Positions 26,327-35,394 are shown, counted from the first letter of the stretch. The stretch is 49,561 bases of DNA from an uncultured Lachnospiraceae bacterium (GCA_910585215.1 CAJUDQ010000023.1:1-49561); one strand, 5' to 3'. A program made the numbers and translations. The notes: a model not told the origin generated them from the letters alone.

Positions 26327-27049
26327 TTAACGGATTAATTCCTTCACTACTTCCCCTGCGATAATCAGTCCTGCAACCGACGGGACAAATGCAACGCTTC
26401 CTGGAACTGTTTTTTTGCCACTGCTTTCAGTTCCATCTGTACTGTCCATATTGAAATTCGCGCAAATTGGTGTTTCTTCCGAATATACTACTTTTAAACT
26501 TTTTACCCCTCTCTTTTTTAATTCCCGTCTCATCACTCTTGCCAGAGGACATACCTTTGTTTCATAAATATCTGCTACGCGAAACATACTTCCATCCAGC
26601 TTGTTTCCTGCTCCCATACTGCTGATAACAGGCACCTGCTTTTCTCTGGCCTTCATTACCAGCTCTATTTTTGCCGTTACAGTATCCACGGCATCTACCA
26701 CATAATCATATTCATAAAAAGGAAATTCATCTGCATTTTCCGGCAAAAAAAAGGTATTGTAAATTCTGACATTTGCCTCCGGATAAATCTCAAGCATCCG
26801 TTCTCTCATCACCTCTGTTTTATACCTTCCAATGCTCTTTCTGGTAGCTATAATCTGTCTGTTCAGATTGGAAAGACTCACTTTATCACTGTCAATTAAA
26901 TCAAATGCGCCGATTCCGCTTCGAACCAATGCTTCACAGACATATCCCCCCACACCTCCGATTCCAAAAACTGCCACACGGGATTTTTTTAACCGGTTCA
27001 TCGCTTCTTTTCCTAAAAGTAGTTCTGTTCTTGAAAACTGCTCTGACAT
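26327..27049 (-). CDS. tcdA: tRNA threonylcarbamoyladenosine dehydratase (TcdA/CsdL type)
   Basis: This is a ThiF/E1-like adenylating enzyme of about 240 aa. Family members named TcdA convert t6A37 in tRNA to its cyclic form using ATP. It has the Rossmann motif VFGIGGVGGYVCEALVRSG, the adenylation-site DSDKVSLSNLNRQ, and DAVDTVTAKIELV, followed by the SSMGAGNKLDG segment that distinguishes TcdA from ThiF and MoeB. I place the start at the ATG at 27049, which has AAGGAG 7 nt ahead; the longer frame would overlap lrgB. It follows lrgB so closely that it is probably co-transcribed, though a functional link is not expected. Confidence 0.9.
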   Translation of the reverse strand: MSEQFSRTELLLGKEAMNRLKKSRVAVFGIGGVGGYVCEALVRSGIGAFDLIDSDKVSLSNLNRQIIATRKSIGRYKTEVMRERMLEIYPEANVRIYNTFFLPENADEFPFYEYDYVVDAVDTVTAKIELVMKAREKQVPVISSMGAGNKLDGSMFRVADIYETKVCPLARVMRRELKKRGVKSLKVVYSEETPICANFNMDSTDGTESSGKKTVPGSVAFVPSVAGLIIAGEVVKELIR

Positions 27050-27059
27050 AAATTCTCCT

Positions 27060-27752
27060 TTACAAAAACTGTGCAAATACCGATGCCCCCACTACTGTAA
27101 TCAGCCCAGCTACTGCTATGGCAAGGCTGCTCATGGCCCCCTCTATCTCTCCCATTTCCATTGCTTTTACTGTGCCTATCGCATGGCTTGCGGAACCAAT
27201 CGCCACCCCCTTTGCAATTGGCTCTTCGATACGAAAAATTTTACATACTGCTTCTGCAATTATATTGCCTGTAATTCCTGTTAATATAATGGCTGCAATT
27301 GAAATTGTTACAATTCCTCCCATTTCCTCCGACACTGCCATTCCGATTGCAGTTGTAATTGATTTTGGCAGCATGGTAACATACTCTTTATGGTTCAATC
27401 CAAAAACAACAGCGAGAAACAATGTTCCTGAAAGACTTGCCAGCACACCCGACAAAATTCCCAGAAGAACAGCGAGCATATTCTTCTTTAACAGCTGTAT
27501 CTGCTGATACAGCGGAATTGCCAGACAAACGGTAGCAGGAGTAAGCAGATAGCTTAAATACTTTGCTCCATTATAATACGTATTATAATCAATTCGAAAT
27601 ACAATCAAAAAACCAATTACAAAAAGAATAGAAATCAACAGAGGATTGAAAAGTGCCAGTTTCCATTTTCTTTTTAACCACAGACCCAGTTCATATCCTG
27701 CAAGGCTTATCACTACCCCAAAAAATATATATTCTGCAAATATTTCATTCAT
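27060..27752 (-). CDS. lrgB: LrgB/CidB-family membrane protein
   Basis: This is a polytopic membrane protein of 230 aa with about six to seven helices, partner of LrgA. The family modulates cell-wall hydrolase activity and autolysis, and newer work ties it to pyruvate or glycolate transport. The signature PKSITTAIGMAVSEEMGG and the end segment GSASHAIGTVKAMEMGEIEGAMSSLA are clear. The start overlaps the lrgA stop by 8 bp, with AAAGGA upstream. No LytS/LytR pair adjoins; the LytTR regulators at the far right are of the Agr type. Confidence 0.93.
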   Translation of the reverse strand: MNEIFAEYIFFGVVISLAGYELGLWLKRKWKLALFNPLLISILFVIGFLIVFRIDYNTYYNGAKYLSYLLTPATVCLAIPLYQQIQLLKKNMLAVLLGILSGVLASLSGTLFLAVVFGLNHKEYVTMLPKSITTAIGMAVSEEMGGIVTISIAAIILTGITGNIIAEAVCKIFRIEEPIAKGVAIGSASHAIGTVKAMEMGEIEGAMSSLAIAVAGLITVVGASVFAQFL

Positions 27753-28140
27753 TGTTTTTTTCCTTTCCGTTCACTTCTTTGTTTGTTTTTTTCTTTCTGT
27801 CATGCCGGATAATAAACTGTGCTGTATGACCTGCACAGACCATCACAAGCACGGTTACAAAGAGCGTAATTACAGAAAATGACAAAATCATGGGGGTTAG
27901 TTCTCCCCATGAATCCATAAGTCCTACTGCGGCAGGTATAAACATTACTGGCATGATTTCCACCAGAAACAGTCCTGTTTCTCTTACACATTCCAACGAC
28001 AGAATTTTTGTTCCCAATAGAAAGAGCATAATCACCAGTCCGTAAATGCTGGCAGGTATCGGAAGAGGAATCATATATTTTAACACCTCTCCTATGAAGG
28101 AAACAGCCAGAATAACAAAAAACTGTTTTAAATATCTCAT
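27745..28140 (-). CDS. lrgA: LrgA/CidA-family holin-like protein
   Basis: This small membrane protein (about 131 aa, four helices) carries the family's IPLPIPASIYGLVIMLFLL and LVEIMPVMFIPAAVGLM motifs. It is viewed as holin-like and acts with LrgB in membrane permeability or metabolite transport. I use the ATG at 28140 (MRYLKQFF) with GAGG 6 nt ahead; the longer frame begins with TTG and a run of Lys and has no ribosome site. It is first gene of lrgA-lrgB-tcdA. The C-terminal tail is highly charged (RKKKTNKEVNGKEKNNE). Confidence 0.92.
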   Translation of the reverse strand: MRYLKQFFVILAVSFIGEVLKYMIPLPIPASIYGLVIMLFLLGTKILSLECVRETGLFLVEIMPVMFIPAAVGLMDSWGELTPMILSFSVITLFVTVLVMVCAGHTAQFIIRHDRKKKTNKEVNGKEKNNE

Positions 28141-28351
28141 AGTAAACCTCTTTTCCTTTTTGCTTTTTTTCAAATCTTTTCTTCCTTATTATTCTTTATT
28201 TTTATACCACAAATTTTTTTACTTTACAATATACTAATAATAATATCTTTGAAGGAATATATTTTATTAATATTCTACAACAGTGATTTGAATTTTTATA
28301 AGAAATATTTTAAGGAAATATCTATAAAAAAATGTTTATGAGGAAATGTTT

Positions 28352-30118
28352 ATGAGCAATCAAAAAATGGAAAACCTGCTGAATCTGTCACTGGATGCGA
28401 CTTTGGAAGAACGTCTGAAAGCTCCCGATTTAAATGTTGGCTTTAACGATACCACCGATACATGGACCATTATTATCAGATACGTAAAAAATCTTGATAT
28501 TCTCAATCAATATTCGATTGAGCCGACATTGCTTCTTGGAGGCTATGCTATTCTGGAAGTTCCTGAAACGCTGATTGAACAAATCTCCGCACTTGATGAA
28601 GTAATTTATGTGGAAAAGCCAAAGAATCTTTTTTTTACTGTTACGGAAGGCCGGCGTACTTCCTGTGTCAGCGAAATTCAGAATACAGTCGGAGCAAATG
28701 GAAATCCAGCTTCTTTAAGTCTATTTGGAAGCGGATGTTTAGTTGGGATTATTGATAGTGGAATTGATTATTCAAATCCCGTATTCCGAAATCCAGATGG
28801 TAGTACCCGTATTATTGGTATCTGGGACCAGACGGAAAACGGTACTCCTCCCGCCGGATATCAAATCGGAGCGTACTATAATGAAGACCAGATTAACGAA
28901 GCGTTGCAATATGAAAATCCGGCTGAACAGCAGCGAATTGTAAGAACACAGGATTTGTCAGGACACGGTACGGCCGTAGCTTCTGTAGCAGCAGGAAATT
29001 TTGCACCTGACAGAAGAAACAACCTTGGCATGGCAACCAAAAGCAGTATTCTTGCAGTAAAACTGGGAAATCCCTATCAGAAATCTTTTCCACGCACCAG
29101 TGAGCTTATGCTTGCTATTGATTTTATGGTGCGAAAGGGAATTGAACTGAATATGCCACTGGCTTTGAATTTAAGCTTTGGCAACAGCTATGGTTCCCAT
29201 ACTGGAAGCTCTCTTTTGGAAACTTATATTGATACTGCGGCTTCTTCAGGAGTTACTTCTATTGTAATTGGAACAGGAAATGAGGGAGTTGCATCGGGAC
29301 ATACCTCTGGTAGAATTCAGACGGGAGAACGTGATGTCATAGAATTATCCGCTGCCGGCTATGAAACCAATCTGAACATACAGATTTGGAAGGCATACTA
29401 TGATGAAATGTCCTTTGAAGTTATTTCTCCACAGGGAAATTCTTTTGTTATTCCCTCACAGGGACCGGCCGCTTACCGATATAGAATGGAAAACACCAAT
29501 CTGCTGATATATTACGGCGAACCGAATCCATACAGTATTTATCAGGAAATTTATCTGGACTTTCTGCCGGAACAGAACTATATAAATGCAGGATTATGGC
29601 AAATTATAATTACTGGAAGACGAATCGTAAACGGAGAATATCATCTGTGGCTCCCTGTGGAATCTGCCTTGAATGGAAGCCGTTTCACCATGCCTTCTCC
29701 CTATGCGACACTGACAATTCCCTCTACCTCCGGCAAGGCAATTTCTGTTGGAGCATACAATCCCTATAATCTTTCCTATGCCTCCTTTTCCGGCCGTGGA
29801 TATGACTTATCCTCCGCGATTTTAAGAAATATGATTAAACCGGATATTTCTGCACCAGGAGTTGATATTACAACTGCCGCTGCCGGAGGCGGCTTCCTTT
29901 TAAACAGTGGAACTTCCATTGCCACTCCCTTTGTAACAGGAGCAGCCGCTATCATGATGGAATGGGGAATTATAAATGGAAATGACCCATTTCTGTATGG
30001 AGAAAAATTAAAAGCCTATCTTTTAAATGGCGCGAAACCGCTTACAGGTTTTGATGAATATCCAAATCCCTACGTAGGATGGGGAAGACTTTGTGTAAAA
30101 GACAGTCTTCCTCTCTGA
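28352..30118 (+). CDS. S8 subtilisin-like protease, Csp-like
   Basis: This is a serine protease of about 588 aa with the full catalytic triad: Asp about 135 (VGIIDSGIDYS), His about 205 (DLSGHGTAVAS) and Ser about 522 (NSGTSIATPF). A jellyroll-like insertion lies between the His and Ser motifs (about 320-470). There is no signal peptide, and the N-terminal 100 residues resemble a short prodomain. The overall layout matches the Csp proteases that process germination hydrolases in clostridial spores, and related proteases are common in gut Lachnospiraceae. I use the ATG at 28352, with GAGGA at normal distance; the in-frame ATG at 28346 is too close to it. Confidence 0.88.
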   Translation: MSNQKMENLLNLSLDATLEERLKAPDLNVGFNDTTDTWTIIIRYVKNLDILNQYSIEPTLLLGGYAILEVPETLIEQISALDEVIYVEKPKNLFFTVTEGRRTSCVSEIQNTVGANGNPASLSLFGSGCLVGIIDSGIDYSNPVFRNPDGSTRIIGIWDQTENGTPPAGYQIGAYYNEDQINEALQYENPAEQQRIVRTQDLSGHGTAVASVAAGNFAPDRRNNLGMATKSSILAVKLGNPYQKSFPRTSELMLAIDFMVRKGIELNMPLALNLSFGNSYGSHTGSSLLETYIDTAASSGVTSIVIGTGNEGVASGHTSGRIQTGERDVIELSAAGYETNLNIQIWKAYYDEMSFEVISPQGNSFVIPSQGPAAYRYRMENTNLLIYYGEPNPYSIYQEIYLDFLPEQNYINAGLWQIIITGRRIVNGEYHLWLPVESALNGSRFTMPSPYATLTIPSTSGKAISVGAYNPYNLSYASFSGRGYDLSSAILRNMIKPDISAPGVDITTAAAGGGFLLNSGTSIATPFVTGAAAIMMEWGIINGNDPFLYGEKLKAYLLNGAKPLTGFDEYPNPYVGWGRLCVKDSLPL

Positions 30119-30155
30119 TAATTCCAAAACAGCTTTAAAACCTGATTTTAACTGA

Positions 30156-30204
30156 ATATGCCGATTTATTCCGCCTCTGCAGTTGGCGGGATAAATCAGC
30201 ATAT
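30156..30204. terminator. Strong hairpin between convergent genes
   Basis: ATATGC-CGATTTATTCCGCC pairs with GGCGGGATAAATC-AGCATAT, giving about 20 bp with one bulge and a 9-nt loop. It lies between the S8 protease and the gene at 30266. It has no clear T-run on either side but is well placed as a bidirectional terminator. Confidence 0.65.
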
Positions 30205-30265
30205 GAAATATATGAGAAACGATACAAAGTAGAGTATATATCTGTTATCAGGCAGAAGGTTTTCA

Positions 30266-31066
30266 TTATTGGGAAACATTTAAAAATAACGTATGTTCTG
30301 ATGTATAAACATTTATCATTTCCTTCCAGTATGCTTCTAGCAGATGTTCCGATTCCCCCTGCTTTTTATAGTAAATATATAATTCAAATGGATATAATTC
30401 AAATGGATCTAGCATAGATGGATCTGATTCAGATGGTATCTCATCTATATTTTTCCCAAAAGCATATCTGTAATCACTTATTAAAATTGTATAAAAAATT
30501 TGTGTATCGGGAGAAAAACAGATTTCCAGCGTATTATTCAATTCAGGCATTGTAAGATAAATCTGATATAGCTGAATATGGATGAATTCACCTGAAAAAA
30601 TATCCACCAAATTATACAACCGCACTTCTTCTATCTGCCAGTTCTCTTTTTCCTCTATCCAGTTTATCATCCAGCTTTGAAACAAATCATGCCATTCACT
30701 TCTGATCAGATCATTCCCCATCCTGTCAGTTTCTTCCTCTATGCCTTCTTCTACAGAAGTTATATATTTTTGAAATATATTTTGGATAATTTTCAGATAT
30801 CCTGTCTCTATTTCTATGTCAGCCTCTGTTTTTTCAATTTTGTGACCGTATATGGTTGTATACTGATAGGACAATATATCTTTCATCATTGTTGATATCT
30901 GCCACAGATTAGCTTTATTGTTAGGTTCCTCATAGGAATGTTGTTCCATTTTTTCAATCACAGTTTCATATTCATATTTTTGAAAATAGATGCTTGGAAA
31001 ATATAATGCCGCCAAAGTAACTGCTGCCAGTACAAAAACAGAAGCTATATATTTTAATACTTTCAT
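30266..31066 (-). CDS. Membrane-anchored hypothetical protein linked to a two-component system
   Basis: This 266-aa protein has an N-terminal membrane anchor (about 5-26) and an outside domain rich in Glu and aromatic residues. No catalytic motif is recognised. Its ATG overlaps the TGA of the sensor kinase gene (ATGA), so it belongs to the same operon and may modulate the kinase or be an effector. Near the C-terminus a 15-bp direct duplication in the DNA (30378-30407) gives the repeated peptide PFELY. GGGAGGTG precedes the start. Confidence 0.7.
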   Translation of the reverse strand: MKVLKYIASVFVLAAVTLAALYFPSIYFQKYEYETVIEKMEQHSYEEPNNKANLWQISTMMKDILSYQYTTIYGHKIEKTEADIEIETGYLKIIQNIFQKYITSVEEGIEEETDRMGNDLIRSEWHDLFQSWMINWIEEKENWQIEEVRLYNLVDIFSGEFIHIQLYQIYLTMPELNNTLEICFSPDTQIFYTILISDYRYAFGKNIDEIPSESDPSMLDPFELYPFELYIYYKKQGESEHLLEAYWKEMINVYTSEHTLFLNVSQ

Positions 31067-32463
31067 GCTTCTTCACCTCCCGTTTTCAAATAAACAGAAA
31101 TTTCTGTACCTTTGCCTTTTTTGCTTACAATATTCAGGTTGCTTCCATGAATCTTTGCAATTTCTCGACACAGTGCCAGTCCAAGACCCGCACCTCCCAT
31201 TGTGCGGGCACGGGATTTATCTACCATATAAAAAGGCTCCGTAATTTTCAAAAGCTCCTCTTCCTCTATCCCCATGCCGGTATCCTTTACAACAATTTCA
31301 TAATACCTGTCCTGCATATATCCGAGAACATAAATATCTGCTGTTTTGTTCTCCATTTCATTTTCTAACATAGCCTTGCAACCATTGTCTACAAGATTAT
31401 ATATAAAAGTTGCCATTAAATCCTTTTCCATTATCGCCATACCGGAATCACATCTGATGTGAAGTGTTGTATGGTATTTTTCCATTACAAATAGAAGAGT
31501 CTTTTCAAGTTCAGCAAAAAAATACTTCATATGAACAGGCTTTAAATCAAATTCCTGTTTCTGAAGTACAATCAAATCCATCAGATGAAGCGCCAGTGCC
31601 TCCAGACGTGTTCCTTCATGATAGATATACTCTGCAAACTGACGACGCTTTTCAAATCCCGCATCATAGCTTCTGAGCAAATCTGCATAGCCAATAATTG
31701 AAGTTAGGGGAGTTTTTAATTCGTGCGTAAAGTTATTGACAAAATCCTCTCTTCTGCGGTTTTCTTCCTGAAGCTCTTTAATATATTTCTCCACATACTC
31801 TGCCATACAGTTAAAGCTCTTCGTCAGAGAACGAATTTCTGTGCTTCCACTTGTCTTTACACGCTTGTCAAAACGGCCGTTTCCTATTTCTGCTGCTGCC
31901 ACCGACAGCCTTTTTAACGGTTTTGTCAAATGCGCGGAAAACAGCAGAAGCAAACCGCCGCTTACCGCTGAAACAGCGAGAAGAATCATTTGAAACTGAT
32001 GGTAATTTGCCTCTCTGGCCTGATAAATATCAGAAATATTTTCCAGATTTTCTATACAAATCTGGTTTTCCTTTATATCCGGCATGGAAACCACCTGCAA
32101 AAATGGCTCTCCTTCTTTTTCTATCATCTGTATCATGCGGTTACCTGTTTTCAGACGTTCTTCAAACAGTGTTTTCTCATAGCCGGTTACTTGTGAAGGG
32201 TTTCCAATAAATACTCTTGTACTTTTATCCTCACGAATTACATTTTTACGATAATTTTCCGCCATATTCATATTCAGATATTTGTCAATATTTACCATAG
32301 ACAGATAGGATTCTGCCAAATACTGATTGCTTTCTTTTAAACTGTTCTGTCGGAAACGGATATTATTTTCAAAAGATGTTTCGATAATCAAAAATCCTCC
32401 TATTCCAAAAGACAGCATAATAATAATATATGTGTACACAAAAATCTTCCATGAAAATCTCAT
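31063..32463 (-). CDS. Sensor histidine kinase with HAMP domain
   Basis: This is a transmembrane kinase of 466 aa. The first helix is at about 8-28, an outside sensor domain spans 30-155, and the second helix is at about 158-178. A HAMP linker follows (LTKPLKRLSVAA), then the dimerisation helix with H247 (FTHELKTPLTSI) and the ATPase domain (LVDNGCKAML, DTGMGI, GGAGLGLALC). It resembles kinases of the cell-envelope group. It starts 1 bp after the regulator stop. The signal is unknown; the C39-like peptidase ahead of it may be part of the response. Confidence 0.93.
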   Translation of the reverse strand: MRFSWKIFVYTYIIIMLSFGIGGFLIIETSFENNIRFRQNSLKESNQYLAESYLSMVNIDKYLNMNMAENYRKNVIREDKSTRVFIGNPSQVTGYEKTLFEERLKTGNRMIQMIEKEGEPFLQVVSMPDIKENQICIENLENISDIYQAREANYHQFQMILLAVSAVSGGLLLLFSAHLTKPLKRLSVAAAEIGNGRFDKRVKTSGSTEIRSLTKSFNCMAEYVEKYIKELQEENRRREDFVNNFTHELKTPLTSIIGYADLLRSYDAGFEKRRQFAEYIYHEGTRLEALALHLMDLIVLQKQEFDLKPVHMKYFFAELEKTLLFVMEKYHTTLHIRCDSGMAIMEKDLMATFIYNLVDNGCKAMLENEMENKTADIYVLGYMQDRYYEIVVKDTGMGIEEEELLKITEPFYMVDKSRARTMGGAGLGLALCREIAKIHGSNLNIVSKKGKGTEISVYLKTGGEEA

Positions 32464-32464
32464 G

Positions 32465-33130
32465 TTATTTCTCCCTGCTGCAATATTTATACCCTACTTT
32501 ATAAACGGCAACTATCTGTTCCTCCATATGGAGCTTATGTCTCAGCCTTTGTACATGTGAATCTACAGTTCTTGTTTCTCCCATAAACGGACACTGCCAG
32601 ACACGCTCATAGATAGTTTCACGATAAAGTGCAATATCCTTGTTTTTTAAAAACAACACCAGTATATCAAATTCCTTCACTGTAAGTTCAACTGGTTCTC
32701 CATTTTTTCTGACGGTATGTGCATCAATATCTACCTCCAAATCTCCCTCTGTAATTTTTGACTGCAACCTGTTTTCTCTGCGAAGCACTACTTCTACTCT
32801 TGCTGACAGTTCTTCGATTGAAAAGGGTTTTACAATATAATCCTCTGCACCAAGCTTCAGTCCTTTTACTCTGTCTTTTACATCTGATTTTGCCGTAATA
32901 AAAATGACTGGTATTTTATATTCCTTGATATATCCAATCAGTTCAAATCCGTCAATCTCCGGAAGCATAACATCCAAAAGGACCAAATCAAAGGTTTCTT
33001 TTTCCAAAATATCTGCACATGTTTTTCCATCATAAACACAAATACACTGATAGTTTTCTTTTTCCAGAGCTTCTCTGATTAAATTTGAAATTAAAAACTC
33101 ATCTTCTACAATTAAAATTCTGATTCTCAT
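32465..33130 (-). CDS. OmpR/PhoB-family response regulator
   Basis: This 221-aa regulator has an N-terminal receiver with phospho-acceptor D53 (LVLLDVMLPE), ITAKS and IVKPFS, and a C-terminal winged helix ending in VAVYKVGYKYCSREK. It lies immediately upstream of its kinase. OmpR-family dimers bind direct repeats about 11 bp apart. Such repeats occur upstream of the C39-like peptidase gene at 34092-34133, the probable target. A relic of an IS right end sits between the peptidase stop and this gene. Confidence 0.94.
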   Translation of the reverse strand: MRIRILIVEDEFLISNLIREALEKENYQCICVYDGKTCADILEKETFDLVLLDVMLPEIDGFELIGYIKEYKIPVIFITAKSDVKDRVKGLKLGAEDYIVKPFSIEELSARVEVVLRRENRLQSKITEGDLEVDIDAHTVRKNGEPVELTVKEFDILVLFLKNKDIALYRETIYERVWQCPFMGETRTVDSHVQRLRHKLHMEEQIVAVYKVGYKYCSREK

Positions 33131-33197
33131 TTCTTTTTTCCTTTTACTTTTTTAAACAGAAATATAGATATTATATAATATATTAAGAATAGAAACA

Positions 33198-33232
33198 AGA
33201 GCCTTTTTGAACCTCTCACAACTAAAGTCGCT
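33198..33232 (-). mobile_element. IS200/IS605-type right-end relic (copy A)
   Basis: On the minus strand this short stretch reads as GACTTTAGTTGTGAGAGG followed by TTCAA, the form of the hairpin and junction seen at the 3' end of tnpB-bearing IS200/IS605 elements. A matching sequence in the opposite orientation lies at 39888-39912. No transposase is left here. The assignment rests on remembered element ends and is tentative. Confidence 0.45.
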
Positions 33233-33248
33233 GATGTTGTTGTTTTAT

Positions 33249-34046
33249 TCATAAATCTTCGGCAAGAATAACCGCCTGACTTCCCATATCTTTGTATCTC
33301 TCAAAAAATATGCTGCGCGTATAGTTTATTTTTCCCTTGAGGGGGTCATGTACAGTTACAATATCTTTCTCATAACCGGTCAGAAGTACACAATGTTCTC
33401 CACCGGGCCATTCAAAATATTCATTTGTATATGTGTTTCCATATTTCAGATACCAGCCATTTTTATAGGAAATTTTTTTCAAATCCATAGTAATCCATAT
33501 ACAAACTGGTATCCCTTGATTGAGATATTCTAAAATTTCTTCTTCGGATGCGCCAGAGATATTCTCTGCCAGAATATCTCTGCCACTTTGGTCGATAAAT
33601 TCCTGCATAGTTTTTACCACAGCTTCTGAAAATACACCATATGCTCCTGAATAAGGACTTCCAACAAATGCTTCTGATGGATGACAGGCATACTTTTTTC
33701 CATTATGCCATTCCAGTTCGCATAATGGAAGTGCATTGGCAAATTCCTCCTTATCTGCCAATATTCCATACGCATTTAAAAGCATAACTGCTGCTGCCGA
33801 TTCGCAGCCTGACGGAAGCTGCGGATTTTGTAATATAACCGGTATTTTACGCCCCTCAATACCTTTACTTATATAGTTGGTTTCTGCCCTTTTTGACAAA
33901 TCTGTTTTATTTATACTTACATTGTTATTTTCAATAAATTCTTCAGATTTTAATTCCTGTACTAAAAAATAGAATATAGAGAAAATGCCAAAAATGATTG
34001 AAAGAAAAATGATGCGATGAAGTTGTCTTTTTTTACCTGTTTTCAT
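33249..34046 (-). CDS. Exported C39-like cysteine peptidase
   Basis: This 265-aa protein has an N-terminal membrane or signal helix (about 12-30) and a papain-like C39_2 domain. The likely triad is C81 (QLPSGCESAAAVMLL), H218 (PGGEHCVLLTGY) and D234 (VTVHDPLKG). Such proteins are exported and may cut or process cell-surface peptides; they are not the N-terminal domain of a bacteriocin exporter, since no ABC domain follows. It is read ahead of the response regulator and kinase, so it may be the main output of that system. AAGGAGG gives the start. Confidence 0.85.
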   Translation of the reverse strand: MKTGKKRQLHRIIFLSIIFGIFSIFYFLVQELKSEEFIENNNVSINKTDLSKRAETNYISKGIEGRKIPVILQNPQLPSGCESAAAVMLLNAYGILADKEEFANALPLCELEWHNGKKYACHPSEAFVGSPYSGAYGVFSEAVVKTMQEFIDQSGRDILAENISGASEEEILEYLNQGIPVCIWITMDLKKISYKNGWYLKYGNTYTNEYFEWPGGEHCVLLTGYEKDIVTVHDPLKGKINYTRSIFFERYKDMGSQAVILAEDL

Positions 34047-34091
34047 ATTTCACTGCCTCCTTATTGATTTTCAGATAATGTATCATTTTCA

Positions 34092-34133
34092 TGCATCATT
34101 TCTGCTTCAAAATTGCATCATTGTTGCATCATC
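34092..34133 (-). promoter_or_regulatory. TGCATCATT direct repeats upstream of the C39-like peptidase
   Basis: The 9-mer TGCATCATT occurs at 34092-34100 and 34114-34122, and TGCATCATC at 34125-34133: spacings of 22 and 11 bp, two and one helical turns. They lie 46-87 bp upstream of the peptidase ATG. This is the layout of an OmpR-family operator; the regulator at 32465-33130 is the nearest candidate. Confidence 0.6.
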
Positions 34134-34177
34134 TGAAAAAAGAAGACAAAAATTAGTTCTATAAAGTTTGGATAAAA

Positions 34178-34220
34178 AAACAAAGTGCCGATGGCATATT
34201 CTGTCATTCCTGCACTTTGT
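34178..34220 (-). terminator. Rho-independent terminator at the left end of the accessory cluster
   Basis: A perfect 9-bp stem ACAAAGTGC / GCACTTTGT encloses a loop that can itself pair. On the minus strand it is followed by a run of seven T. It ends the transcript of the ABC ATPase and permease relic. Confidence 0.8.
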
Positions 34221-34236
34221 TCATAAAGAGCTGTTT

Positions 34237-34468
34237 TGCATTTATTTCGCTTTTACAGAATCCTTCTTTCCAATTCTTTCTGCTGCTACCCCTATAATAA
34301 AAAAGTATTGAAGACACTTTTTTGTTTCTGCATAACCATTCCCCCTTATTTTTTAAACCAGTACAGATAGACATCTTCAAGATTTGGGGTACCCTCCGCT
34401 TTTTGAAATCTCTCTGGACATTCATCCTGTACAATACGATAACGAAGCCCTTCTGCTGCCTGTGAAAC
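34237..34468. repeat. Duplicated ATPase/permease tail, copy 1
   Basis: This stretch matches 39942-40179. About 34335-34468 (the last 41 codons of the ABC ATPase) is almost base-for-base identical, the first about 55 bp also match, and a middle part of 35-45 bp differs completely. Similarity ends abruptly after TGTGAAAC at 34468. Confidence 0.9.
34242..34344 (-). pseudogene. Remnant of an ABC permease C-terminus
   Basis: Just after the ATPase stop, one minus-strand frame ends in AAERIGKKDSVKAK and a stop. This is the same C-terminal tail as in the copy at 39947, where it is preceded by a proper membrane helix. Here the helix is replaced by a sequence forming an AAAAAAGT/ACTTTTTT hairpin. The permease that should partner the ATPase has been lost. 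Confidence 0.6.
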
Positions 34469-35221
34469 ATTTCCTTTCGGGTATTTCAGCATAAGGTCTT
34501 TTAATTCATTATGACTGCAGAGTTTTTCAAATATTTTATCTGCTACAGATTGAATTAACGCATAAGGTGTATCTTCAGCCATTAATTCTCCCTGCTTTAA
34601 TAAAAGTATTTTGGAAGCAATGCACTCAATATCGCTGACTACATGAGTGGCAAGAATAACAATTCTTTTTCCTGAAAGCTCTGATACATAGTTACGGATT
34701 TTGATTCTCTCTTCCGGGTCAAGCCCTGCTGTCGGCTCATCAAGAATCAGTATTTCCGGTTCACCAAGCATGGCTGCAACAAACATAAGTCTTTGGCGCA
34801 TGCCGCCGGAATATCCGCCGAGCTTTCTGTGACTGTCCTTTTTTAATCCTACAAGGTTGAGATATTTTTCTATCTGTTCCTCTGCTGACTTTCGTTTTAA
34901 ACCTTTTAAAGAAGCTACATAATATAAGAAACGTTCACCTGAAAAATGGTCATACATTCCCTGCTGCTGCGGCATATATCCGATTTTTTCCCGAAAGGAT
35001 GCTTTAAGCTTTAAAATTTCCTCATTATTATATAAAATTTCTCCAGAGCTTCGCTTGATGTTATCAGTCAGAAGACTCATAAGTGTACTTTTTCCTGCAC
35101 CATTTGGACCCAGCAAACCATAGATGCCGGGAGTCAAGCGGGAAGTAAATTGATTGAGGACTGTTTTTTCTCCGTATTTTTTTGTGACATTTTTAAATTC
35201 TAAAGTTGTTTGATTATCCAT
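34346..35221 (-). CDS. ABC transporter ATP-binding protein
   Basis: This 291-aa ATPase of the type used by peptide and antibiotic exporters has Walker A GPNGAGKST, Q-loop YMPQQQGMY, signature YSGGMRQRLMF, Walker B ILILDEPTAGLD and the H-loop ATHVVSD. It has a C-terminal extension of about 70 residues. I use the ATG at 35221 (AGGAG 8 nt ahead); the GTG at 35230 is too close to it. It has its own promoter, of the same type that drives the two LytTR regulators. Its likely partner is the large permease at 35617-37701, because the adjacent permease is only a relic. Confidence 0.92.
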   Translation of the reverse strand: MDNQTTLEFKNVTKKYGEKTVLNQFTSRLTPGIYGLLGPNGAGKSTLMSLLTDNIKRSSGEILYNNEEILKLKASFREKIGYMPQQQGMYDHFSGERFLYYVASLKGLKRKSAEEQIEKYLNLVGLKKDSHRKLGGYSGGMRQRLMFVAAMLGEPEILILDEPTAGLDPEERIKIRNYVSELSGKRIVILATHVVSDIECIASKILLLKQGELMAEDTPYALIQSVADKIFEKLCSHNELKDLMLKYPKGNVSQAAEGLRYRIVQDECPERFQKAEGTPNLEDVYLYWFKK

Positions 35222-35341
35222 GTTTTTCACTCCTGTTTTTAATGCATATTATAAAGTATATTATTTAAATACAATTTTTTATGAAAATATTTGCAGATTT
35301 TTGTAAATATTATAACAATATTTTTGATGCCCGCAGTTTTT

Positions 35342-35394
35342 ATTATAACAACTGAAAATAAAAGAGTTGTCAGGAGAATGTTAAGAATCTATAA
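35342..35394 (-). promoter_or_regulatory. Type-2 conserved promoter, copy 1 (before ABC ATPase)
   Basis: On the minus strand: TTAACATTCTCCTGACAACT, then TATAAT exactly 20 bp after CTGACA (CTGACA at 35368-35373, TATAAT at 35342-35347). The same block with identical spacing is found at 46790-46795/46764-46769 and 49492-49497/49466-49471, before both LytTR regulators. The rest of the 395-bp gap (35222-35616) shows nothing else clear. Confidence 0.8.

Noticed and set aside
33249..34046. Peptidase domain of a bacteriocin ABC exporter
   Set aside because: The protein ends after the peptidase domain; there is no membrane or ATPase domain, and its one helix is N-terminal.
34204..34470. An 88-codon frame overlapping the end of the ABC ATPase
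   Set aside because: It is the ATPase tail read in a shifted frame; the same shadow appears in the duplicate at 39894-40145.
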